Assembly (NCBI GenBank): GCA_003220985.1 | Contig: QHTY01000182.1 | Location: 486 to 23,977, forward strand | Origin: Gemmatimonadota bacterium | Lineage (GTDB): Bacteria > Gemmatimonadota > Gemmatimonadetes > Gemmatimonadales > GWC2-71-9 | Length of the DNA: 23,492 nt | Reading direction: 5' to 3' | Shown: positions 13,923 to 20,276 of the stretch, piece by piece | Layout of the letters: each line of letters opens with the position of its first letter | Numbering within the stretch: the first letter of the stretch is position 1 | Position numbers and translations under genes: made by a program | Notes under the pieces: generated by a model | Told to the model about the DNA's origin: nothing | Seen by the model: the letters and a program-made list of their open reading frames with translations, nothing else | Databases searched by the model: none

Positions 13923-15709
13923 CAGTAATCCACCGGCCGCAGATAGAATTCACCAATTGCAGTCTGAGACAGGACCGCCACCGTGGGGAGCCGCCGCTTC
14001 CAGTGCGTCGAGTCCAAGCGCTTCCGGACGATCTCCACCTCTTCCTTACTAAAGTCGCTCGGTTCTTCGCCGCGGATCAGGTGATAGAGAATCCGGTCGG
14101 CGTTGAGGTACGAAACGCCGAGATCGCCTTCATCTGTTTGACCCTTGATCAGGTCCGCAGTCGCCGGCTTGGCCACGATCGCTTCGGGTACACCGACATG
14201 GCGCGCGAGCGCCCAGACCTGCGTCTTGAACAGGTCGCCCAAGGGGTTCACCGGCGGGGCGTCGTCGCCGTGCCAGGTGAAATAGCCGAGCAGCCGCTCC
14301 GACTTGTTGCTGGTACCGAGCGGCAGGGCGCTGAGCTTGGCGGAGAGGTCGAACAGCACGATCATCCGCTGCCGCGCCATCATATTGCCCAGCCGGTGCG
14401 GATCGTGGTCACCGACCTGCTTCACGAGACCATCCACGGCATCGGAAATGTCGATCGTGAGTGAGGGAATGCCGAGCGTGTCGATGACGAGCTGCGCATG
14501 CTCGAGGCTTTCGGGACTGGACGTCCGGTAGGGCATGCGCACGCCGATGACGTTCTCTTTGCCGAGGGCTTGGGCGGCGAGGAATGCGGTGAGCGCCGAG
14601 TCCACGCCGCCGGAGAGCCCGACCAGCCCCTTCGTGAAGCCGCGCCGGCGCACCACTTCATCCTTCAGGAAGCTCACCAACCATTTGCGCGTGAGCTCGG
14701 GATCGATCGCGAGCGGATCCTCCTCGGCTTGTCTCTTTGCTACCACGTCAACGTGCGTGGTGCGTGGTGCGTGGTGCGTAGGACTGCCGTTCGTGGCCGG
14801 GTCGAATCTCACCTTCTCGTTCTGCTTGTCGCCGCTGAGACTCCGGGTCAGCACCGGCAATGCGCTCTGCAAATCCGCCAGCAGCGGCGAGTCTGAGCGT
14901 GCGGTGGTCAATGAATCGAGATCAATGTCGGCCGTGAGCAGCGCTTCCTCGAACAGCGGACCGCGGGCGATGATGCGGCCGGTCGGATCGATGATCGCGG
15001 ACGCGCCGGGGAATCCCTTGCCACCCTCGAACCCGACGAGGTTGGCAAGGGCGACGAACACGCCGTGCTCCTCGGCGATGCCGCGCACGATGCGTTCCCA
15101 GCGCACGACGGATGCGGGCAGCGTCTCGCCCTCGCAATCCTCCTCCTCTCCCAACCCGCGGGCGGGCGAGGCACTCGGCACGATCACCAGCTGCGCGCCC
15201 TCGAGGGCGGCCACGGTCGCCGCGAGTGAGTGCCACGCGTCCTCACAAATCAGGATCGCGGCTTTCCCACCCCACGCCGTCTCGAACGACCGCACGCCGT
15301 CCTGCCCACGATCCACGAACCGCTCTTCGTCGAAGACCCCGTAGGTGGGCAGGAACACCTTGCGGTGCACGTGCCGCACGTCGGGCTTCCGCTTTTGGAG
15401 CGTAACGTAGAGCGCGGAGTTGTAGATATGATTCTGGAAGCGCTCGTAGAACCCCACGGCGACGTCGATCGGCGGTCCGTCGTACGCGGCCGCGAGATCG
15501 CGCGCCAGCGTGCCGGCGGTGACCGCGAGCTCCTTGACTCCGCCTTCGACGAAATAGCCCGACGTCGCCGTCTCGGGAAAGACGACGAGGTCAGGTTTGG
15601 GATCGAGGCGGGCCGCCTGCGCAACCACGGCGCCGATGCGAGCGACGTTGTCCTGGTATTCCCCTTTCGTCGGGCGGAATTGCGACAGAGCGATCCGAAT
15701 GTGCGGCAT
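13922..15709 (-). CDS. nadE: Glutamine-dependent NAD+ synthetase
   Basis: A 595-residue two-domain enzyme that makes NAD+ from deamido-NAD+, ATP and glutamine. The N-terminal nitrilase-type glutaminase (about 1-285) shows the Glu-Lys-Cys triad E46 (VVFPETATSGY), K117 (HRKVFLPTYGVFD) and C155 (LICEDAW). The C-terminal synthetase (about 335-595) has the PP-loop LSGGVDSA at 365-372, GTSNKSERLLGYFTWHGD and KPATADLIKGQTDE. The linker around 309-322 (SPTHHAPRTTHVDV) is written by four copies of a 7-bp repeat. The ATG at 15709 is preceded by the large 10-bp repeat patch, so its promoter lies within or beyond it. Confidence 0.95.
   Translation of the reverse strand: MPHIRIALSQFRPTKGEYQDNVARIGAVVAQAARLDPKPDLVVFPETATSGYFVEGGVKELAVTAGTLARDLAAAYDGPPIDVAVGFYERFQNHIYNSALYVTLQKRKPDVRHVHRKVFLPTYGVFDEERFVDRGQDGVRSFETAWGGKAAILICEDAWHSLAATVAALEGAQLVIVPSASPARGLGEEEDCEGETLPASVVRWERIVRGIAEEHGVFVALANLVGFEGGKGFPGASAIIDPTGRIIARGPLFEEALLTADIDLDSLTTARSDSPLLADLQSALPVLTRSLSGDKQNEKVRFDPATNGSPTHHAPRTTHVDVVAKRQAEEDPLAIDPELTRKWLVSFLKDEVVRRRGFTKGLVGLSGGVDSALTAFLAAQALGKENVIGVRMPYRTSSPESLEHAQLVIDTLGIPSLTIDISDAVDGLVKQVGDHDPHRLGNMMARQRMIVLFDLSAKLSALPLGTSNKSERLLGYFTWHGDDAPPVNPLGDLFKTQVWALARHVGVPEAIVAKPATADLIKGQTDEGDLGVSYLNADRILYHLIRGEEPSDFSKEEVEIVRKRLDSTHWKRRLPTVAVLSQTAIGEFYLRPVDY
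14753..14780. repeat. Four-copy heptamer repeat (GTGCGTG) in the nadE linker
   Basis: Four head-to-tail 7-bp units, three GTGCGTG and a final GTGCGTA. It lies between the codons of the glutaminase and synthetase domains and keeps the frame (28 bp plus flanks). Confidence 0.9.
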
Positions 15710-15723
15710 GCCTGGAAAGATAT

Positions 15724-15832
15724 GACGGTAAGGGACGGTAAGGGACGGTAAGGGACGGTAACAGACGGTAGGAGTTGTTTACCCTTACCGTCCCTTACCG
15801 TCTCCTACCGTCTCCTACCGTCTCCTACCGTC
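15724..15832. repeat. Palindromic block of 10-bp repeats (GACGGTAAGG)
   Basis: On the left five direct units of GACGGTAAGG and variants; after a 7-base spacer (TTGTTTA, about 15775-15781) come five units of the complement (TACCGTCCCT/TACCGTCTCC). Together the two arms of about 50 bases can fold into a long imperfect hairpin. The block lies between the nadE start and the fluoride riboswitch, two divergent units, and could act as a bidirectional terminator, a protein-binding array or a simple repeat hotspot. Confidence 0.85.
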
Positions 15833-15848
15833 GTAGTTAGTTTCCAGG

Positions 15849-15900
15849 CAGGCGATGGAGTTCGCCTTCAACCGCCGCTTTCCGGGCTGATGACTCCTAC
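15849..15900 (+). promoter_or_regulatory. Fluoride riboswitch aptamer (crcB motif)
   Basis: The consensus landmarks of the fluoride aptamer are all present: GGCGATGGAGTTCGCC, then AACCGCC, a short P2 hairpin, and GGGCTGATGACTCCTAC. Expected pairings work: the pseudoknot GGCGA (15851-15855) with TCGCC (15862-15866), P1 GGAGT (15857-15861) with ACTCC (15893-15897), and P2 GCC with GGC. It lies upstream of crcB and DUF190, the usual targets, and should turn expression on when fluoride binds. Confidence 0.93.
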
Positions 15901-15930
15901 CTGAACCATTCATGGCAGGAGTTTTCTTTT
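15893..15930 (+). terminator. Riboswitch expression-platform terminator
   Basis: ACTCCTACC (15893-15901) pairs with GGCAGGAGT (15914-15922), one mismatch, and is followed by a T-rich run to 15930. The 5' arm is the same strand that forms aptamer P1, so ligand-bound aptamer and terminator exclude one another. The 3' arm also carries the AGGAG that would serve as the crcB ribosome binding site, so the hairpin can block translation too. Confidence 0.88.
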
Positions 15931-16175
15931 GACAATCCTGTATATCGCGCTCGCGTGTCGCCACCGGCACGGCGCTGATTCCGCCCGACATTCGCGCGGC
16001 CTTGACCATCGGGTTCTGCGGCGCGTTCACGACCATGAGTACGTTCAGCTACGAGAGCGTCGCACTCCTCAATGATGGCGACTACCTCCGAGCGGCACTC
16101 TACATGAGCGCGACGATTGTGGGCTGCGTCGGCGCCGTGATGCTGGGCGCGGCGCTCGGCAACAAACTCCTGTGA
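15929..16175 (+). pseudogene. crcB: CrcB/FluC fluoride channel gene with internal deletion and frameshift
   Basis: A fluoride exporter/channel gene in two out-of-frame pieces. After an AGGAG, TTG at 15929 opens TILYIAL, the typical CrcB N-terminus. At about 15955 this is joined, in another frame, to the C-terminal two thirds: RVATGTALIPPDIRAALTIG, then FCGAFTTMSTFSYESV, which carries the family's GxxGxxTTxSTFS break around the ion site, and a final helix ending GNKLL. Roughly 45 codons that hold the early GGxxGxxxRY and GTxxVN motifs are absent, and the frame is shifted, so the product cannot be a normal 120-residue channel. Either a recent loss of function or a local assembly collapse. DUF190 follows 7 bp after the stop. 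Confidence 0.82.
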
Positions 16176-16182
16176 GGTCCCG

Positions 16183-16524
16183 ATGACAGAACAATTCCGC
16201 GGCCAGCGCACGCTGATGCGTGTCTTCATCGGCGAGAGCGACAAGTATCACGGCAAGCCACTCTATGAAGCGCTGCTCGAGCGCTTTCGCGGCAAAGGAC
16301 TTGCCGGAGCGACCGTGCTGCGCGGCGTTGCGGGATTCGGCGCCTCGAGCAAGCTCCACACCGATAAAGTCCTGCGACTGTCGATTGACCTTCCGATCAT
16401 CATCGAGGTCGTTGAAACCGAAGAAGCCATTCAAACGATTCTGCCGGATCTCAGCGAGATGATTGGCGGGGGACTGATCACACTGGAGAAGGCGAACGTG
16501 ATCTTGTACCGGCCCGGGAAATAA
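16183..16524 (+). CDS. DUF190 family protein, fluoride-operon partner of CrcB
   Basis: A 113-residue PII-like cytoplasmic protein of DUF190, a family often found next to crcB under fluoride riboswitches. Seen are RTLMRVFIGESDKYHGKPLYE near the N-terminus, GLAGATVLRGVAGFGASS and ITLEKANVILYRP. The GESD-x-x-x-G-x-P-L-Y segment and the GVAGFG turn are family hallmarks. ATG at 16183 has a GAGG 5 bases before it. Its role is not established, but fluoride-dependent co-expression with the channel is the expected pattern; here it would be the only intact gene of the operon. A stem-loop follows the stop. Confidence 0.92.
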   Translation: MTEQFRGQRTLMRVFIGESDKYHGKPLYEALLERFRGKGLAGATVLRGVAGFGASSKLHTDKVLRLSIDLPIIIEVVETEEAIQTILPDLSEMIGGGLITLEKANVILYRPGK

Positions 16525-16538
16525 GTCGAACAAACGAA

Positions 16539-16579
16539 GCGACCGTCTCAGCTCGATGTTCACCGGCCGAGACGGTCGC
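16539..16579. terminator. Perfect 11-bp stem-loop between convergent genes
   Basis: GCGACCGTCTC (16539-16549) and GAGACGGTCGC (16569-16579) are exact complements around a 19-base loop. It lies between the DUF190 stop and the stop of the convergent outer-membrane protein gene. The T-run is poor on both strands, so it is a probable bidirectional attenuator/terminator rather than a textbook intrinsic one. Confidence 0.7.
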
Positions 16580-16602
16580 CTGTTATGGAGTGTGACACTA
16601 GA

Positions 16603-17139
16603 TCAATGGAAGGTCACGCCGACCGCGAATTGCAGGATGCTCTGGTTGAAACCGCTGGTAGGATGACCCCACACAAAGTTGAGAACCGGCGTAATCGACG
16701 TGTTCCCGCCAACGCGCACGTCATAACCTACGCCCGCTGTTGCACCCACGCCCGTGTTGCTGCCGCTGAGTCCCCCACTGCTGACCCGAGTCGTCGAAAA
16801 GCCCACGCCGCCGCGCAGCAAGAGACCACTCGCCGGCTGAGGGTAATAGTAGGCGGTAAATGAGGCATTGCCGGCGTCGATGGTTGCGCCGTTCTCGCTC
16901 TTCGACCATCCGTTCGTTTCGCCACCCAGCAGCAGATGTGGGCCAACCGTTCCACCCATCTTCAAGTAGCCGCTGACTGAGCCCGTGCTGCCACAGTCCG
17001 TGCACGAGTAGCTGCCGTACCCGAATCCGAACCCGATCCAGAATCCTTTGCGAGTCTGCGGATGCTGTGCCGATGCGATCGAGACTCCCAGCACCGCCAG
17101 CGCCGCGAGCATCGCCATACTGCGAGAGACGTCGCGCAT
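16603..17139 (-). CDS. Small outer-membrane beta-barrel protein
   Basis: A 178-residue secreted protein. A signal peptide covers roughly residues 1-24 (MRDVSRSMAMLAALAVLG then a SAQ cleavage-like site). The rest alternates glycine and aromatic residues as in eight-strand OmpA/OmpX-type barrels: GFWIGFGFGYGSY, GGTVGPHLLLGGETNG, GNASFTAYYYPQP, LLLRGGVGFST and the C-terminal LQFAVGVTFH, where a terminal aromatic strand is typical of barrels (here one residue before the end). A C-x-x-C pair sits in the first loop. ATG at 17139 follows a GGGAG about 7 bases upstream. Function unknown; it is divergent from the trehalose operon with 102 bp between starts. Confidence 0.83.
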   Translation of the reverse strand: MRDVSRSMAMLAALAVLGVSIASAQHPQTRKGFWIGFGFGYGSYSCTDCGSTGSVSGYLKMGGTVGPHLLLGGETNGWSKSENGATIDAGNASFTAYYYPQPASGLLLRGGVGFSTTRVSSGGLSGSNTGVGATAGVGYDVRVGGNTSITPVLNFVWGHPTSGFNQSILQFAVGVTFH

Positions 17140-17241
17140 TGGTTCTCCCAGGTTGGTAGAGCGCGGTCCAATATTCGAAATTGCCCCGCCGAATGCCAGC
17201 GAATCACGGAACTCGTTGCCGCAAATGGGTATGTTAGTGCC
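17140..17241. other. Divergent intergenic region between barrel gene and trehalose operon
   Basis: The 102-bp region must hold promoters for both directions. I see a GGGAG ribosome site for the barrel gene and a TATGTT at 17230-17235 that might be a -10 element for the trehalose operon; if so that mRNA has almost no leader. No ribosome site precedes the GTG at 17242. No operator-like palindrome is obvious. Confidence 0.35.
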
Positions 17242-19545
17242 GTGCGACTCTCGCTCCGCTTCGTGATCCCGCTGCTGATCGCCGTCGGCATTTTCGCCTA
17301 CGGGGCGCTGCCGCTCGCGGACAAGCTGATGCTCCGCTGGTTCAGCCGGGACCTCGAAACGCGCGCCAACCTGATCGCCAACACGATCCAGGATCCGCTG
17401 CAGGACCTGATCCGGACCGGTAATCGGCGCCGCATTCAGGAGTTCTTCACACGCATCACACAGGATGAGCGCCTGCTCGCGGTGGCCTTTTGCCCGCCCA
17501 ATGACGGCGAGCCGGTGGCGACGACGACGCTCCCGAAAGAAGTGCGGTGCTCCGACCTGGACCGCTTCACCAAGCCGGCGGGGACGAGCGATTTGCTGCA
17601 GACGGCAAGCGGTCCCGTGTTCGTGTCAGTGCGTCCCCTCGTTGCGAGTGGGCCGATGGTGGCAACGCCGATCGGCCAGCTCGTGCTGGTGCACGACATG
17701 AGCTTCATCGCGCGCCGTAGCCGCGAGACGCGCGAGTATCTCTTTCTCTTTTTCGTGGGACTGGGCCTCATGGTCGCGCTCGTCACCGTGATCATCGCCC
17801 AACTGTCCTGGCGCGGCTGGATCCAGGGACTCCGCGGGCTGCTGCGCGGCGAGACGCTGTTCCTCGCCCCCGGGCGGGCGGGGGCTTTGCCCCCAACGCC
17901 GCCCGAGCTACGGCCGATTGCGCACGACCTGCGCCAGCTCATCGAGGACATCGAAGCCGACCACCGCTCGCGCGATGAAGACCGGCTCGGCTGGACCCCC
18001 AAAACTCTACGGGAGATCCTGCAGCGCGAGCTGCGTGGCCAGGAGGTCATCGTCGTCTCGAACCGGGAGCCCTACATCCACATGCGGCGTGCCGCCGGGA
18101 TCGAGGTGTGGCGTCCCGCGAGCGGGCTGGTCGCGGCACTCGAGCCGATCATGCGCGCCTGTTCCGGCACCTGGATCGCGCACGGCAGCGGGGACGCCGA
18201 CCGCGAAGTCGTCGACGCGCACGACCGGGTGACCGTGCCGCCGCCGCCCGAGAAGCCCCAGTATCAGCTCCGCCGAGTGTGGCTGTCGCCGGACGAAGAA
18301 GCCGGCTACTACTACGGGTTCGCGAACGAAGGGATCTGGCCGCTGTGCCACATCGCGCACGTTCGCCCGATTTTCCGGACGAGCGACTGGGAGCAGTACG
18401 TCAACGTCAATCGCAAGTTCGCGTCGACCGTCGAACAGGAATCGAGCTCGTCCGACCCCATCGTGCTGGTGCAGGACTATCACCTCGCCCTGTTGCCGCG
18501 CATGATTCGCGAAGCGATGCCGGCGGCGACGATCATCTCCTTCTGGCACATCCCCTGGCCCAATCCCGAGGCCTTCGCCATCTGCCCCTGGCGCGACGAG
18601 CTGCTCGACGGGCTGTTGGGCAGCACGATCCTCGGCTTCCACACGCAGTTTCACGTCAACAACTTCGTCGATACCGTCGACCGCTTCCTCGAGGCGCGCG
18701 TAGACCGCGAGACTTTCAGCGTCTCCTATCGCGGCAAGCCGACCTCGGTCAAGCGCTATCCCATTTCGGTCGAGTGGCCGCCGCCCGTGGAGCTGCTCAG
18801 CAAGCCGGTCGAGCAGTGCCGGACCGTGATCCGCCAGCGCCACAACCTCCCCCCCGAGCACGCCGTCGGCATCGGCGTGGACCGGATGGATTACACCAAG
18901 GGGATCGAGGAACGGATGCGGGCGGTGGAACGACTGCTCGAGTTGAAGCCCGAGTGGATCGGGACGTTCACGTTCATCCAGATCGCCGCGCCCACCCGCA
19001 TCCGCATCGATGAGTACCGCGCCTACGAGATGCGTGTGCGTGAGCTCGCGACGCGCATCAACCAGCGCTTCCCCGAGGCGACCCACCCGCCGATCATTCT
19101 CAAGGCGGAGCACCATCAGCCCGACGAGATCTTCGAGTACTACCGCGGCGCCGATGTGTGTGCGGTCACGAGCCTGCACGACGGTATGAACCTCGTCGCG
19201 AAGGAATTCGTGTCCGCCCGGGACGACCAGCGCGGCGTCCTCATCCTGAGCCACTTCACCGGAGCCGCGCGCGAGCTGCCCGAGGCCTTAATCGTGAACC
19301 CATACGACACGGACGAGTGCGCCGCGGCGCTGGACGTCGCCCTTACCATGCCGCAAACCGAGCAACGGATTCGCATGCGCCTGATGCGCGGCCTGCTCCA
19401 GGACTTCAACGTGTTTCGCTGGGCCGGCCGCATGCTGCTCGATGCCGCCAGCAGCCGGCGCCGGGGCCGCGTGCCGGAATTCGTGGTGGCGCGCGGCGGC
19501 GAGCAACGCCAGAGCGGGTCGGTGAGCACCAGCGGCCGGCAGTGA
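17242..19545 (+). CDS. otsA: Membrane-anchored trehalose-6-phosphate synthase with extracytoplasmic N-terminal module
   Basis: A 767-residue protein joining a sensor-like membrane module to a GT20 trehalose-6-phosphate synthase (UDP- or GDP-glucose plus glucose-6-phosphate). From GTG at 17242: a first membrane helix about 5-24 (RFVIPLLIAVGIFAYGAL), an extracytoplasmic stretch of about 140 residues, a second helix about 165-189 (EYLFLFFVGLGLMVALVTVI), a short HAMP-like linker and GT20 from about 268. GT20 features are VVSNREPY, the aspartate and histidine in QDYHLALLP, FWHIPWP, VDRMDYTKGIEERM (donor-phosphate Arg and Lys), and LHDGMNLVAKEFV. Family members are normally 450-500 residues and soluble. 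The frame is open further upstream (to 17062), but that overlaps the divergent gene and no better start is seen. Confidence 0.9.
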   Translation: MRLSLRFVIPLLIAVGIFAYGALPLADKLMLRWFSRDLETRANLIANTIQDPLQDLIRTGNRRRIQEFFTRITQDERLLAVAFCPPNDGEPVATTTLPKEVRCSDLDRFTKPAGTSDLLQTASGPVFVSVRPLVASGPMVATPIGQLVLVHDMSFIARRSRETREYLFLFFVGLGLMVALVTVIIAQLSWRGWIQGLRGLLRGETLFLAPGRAGALPPTPPELRPIAHDLRQLIEDIEADHRSRDEDRLGWTPKTLREILQRELRGQEVIVVSNREPYIHMRRAAGIEVWRPASGLVAALEPIMRACSGTWIAHGSGDADREVVDAHDRVTVPPPPEKPQYQLRRVWLSPDEEAGYYYGFANEGIWPLCHIAHVRPIFRTSDWEQYVNVNRKFASTVEQESSSSDPIVLVQDYHLALLPRMIREAMPAATIISFWHIPWPNPEAFAICPWRDELLDGLLGSTILGFHTQFHVNNFVDTVDRFLEARVDRETFSVSYRGKPTSVKRYPISVEWPPPVELLSKPVEQCRTVIRQRHNLPPEHAVGIGVDRMDYTKGIEERMRAVERLLELKPEWIGTFTFIQIAAPTRIRIDEYRAYEMRVRELATRINQRFPEATHPPIILKAEHHQPDEIFEYYRGADVCAVTSLHDGMNLVAKEFVSARDDQRGVLILSHFTGAARELPEALIVNPYDTDECAAALDVALTMPQTEQRIRMRLMRGLLQDFNVFRWAGRMLLDAASSRRRGRVPEFVVARGGEQRQSGSVSTSGRQ

Positions 19546-20276
19546 GCGCGAGCCTCCCGCCGCCGGAGCCTCGCTGCGACTGGGCTTACTTCTTTGATGT
19601 CGATGGTACGCTCGTCGACTTCGCGGACACGCCGGCCGCCGTTCGCGTCTCCGAGAGTCTGCGACATCTGGTGCAAGAGCTGTATCACTGCGCGGGTGGG
19701 GCGGTCGCACTCATGAGCGGCCGCCCCATCATCGACATCGACTCCTTGTTTCCGAGTGTGCAATTGCCCGCGGCCGGCCAGCACGGCGCGGAGCGGCGCA
19801 GCGCCAACGGCCGGGCGACGCGGCACGAGCCCACGCAGGACCTCGCCCCCGTGCGCCAGCGTCTCGCCCAGGCCATCATTGACAAACCGGGACTCCTGCT
19901 CGAGGACAAAGGGCTCTCGCTCGCCCTGCACTACCGCCGCATCCCCGGGCTGGCGGGTTTCGTGCATCAAACCATGGAGGCGCTGCTTCCCGATCTCGAC
20001 GGTGAGTATTGCCTCCAGCTAGGCAAGAGCGTCGTGGAGCTGAAGCCGGCCGGGAAGGACAAAGGCCGGGCGCTGCGCGAGTTCATGGCGGAGCCGCCGT
20101 TCGGCGGCCGCACGCCGGTGTTCGTCGGTGACGACGCGAGCGACGAATTGGGATTTGCGACCGTCAACCAGCTGGGTGGGCACTCCATCAAGGTCGGCGC
20201 GGGTGACACGGTGGCGCGATGGCGGCTCGACAACGTGAACGCGGTGGAGCAATGGCTTCGCTCGATCTCGCACTGA
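19542..20276 (+). CDS. otsB: Trehalose-6-phosphate phosphatase
   Basis: A 244-residue HAD-family phosphatase that removes phosphate from trehalose-6-phosphate. Motif I is FFDVDGTLVDF (D19, D21), motif II lies in ALMSGRPI, GQHGAERR is the OtsB substrate-loop pattern, KDKGRALREF carries the motif III lysine, and motif IV is VGDDASDELGF. The GTG at 19542 overlaps the synthase stop (GTGA), so the two enzymes are made in equal amounts. Length is typical. The 3' end overlaps the next gene by 25 bp. Confidence 0.93.
   Translation: MSASLPPPEPRCDWAYFFDVDGTLVDFADTPAAVRVSESLRHLVQELYHCAGGAVALMSGRPIIDIDSLFPSVQLPAAGQHGAERRSANGRATRHEPTQDLAPVRQRLAQAIIDKPGLLLEDKGLSLALHYRRIPGLAGFVHQTMEALLPDLDGEYCLQLGKSVVELKPAGKDKGRALREFMAEPPFGGRTPVFVGDDASDELGFATVNQLGGHSIKVGAGDTVARWRLDNVNAVEQWLRSISH

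Noticed and set aside
15724..15832. CRISPR array.
   Set aside because: Units are 10 bp with no spacers, and they reverse orientation halfway.
18007..19254. A 415-codon minus-strand frame inside otsA.
   Set aside because: Antisense shadow of the GT20 domain with no recognisable motifs.
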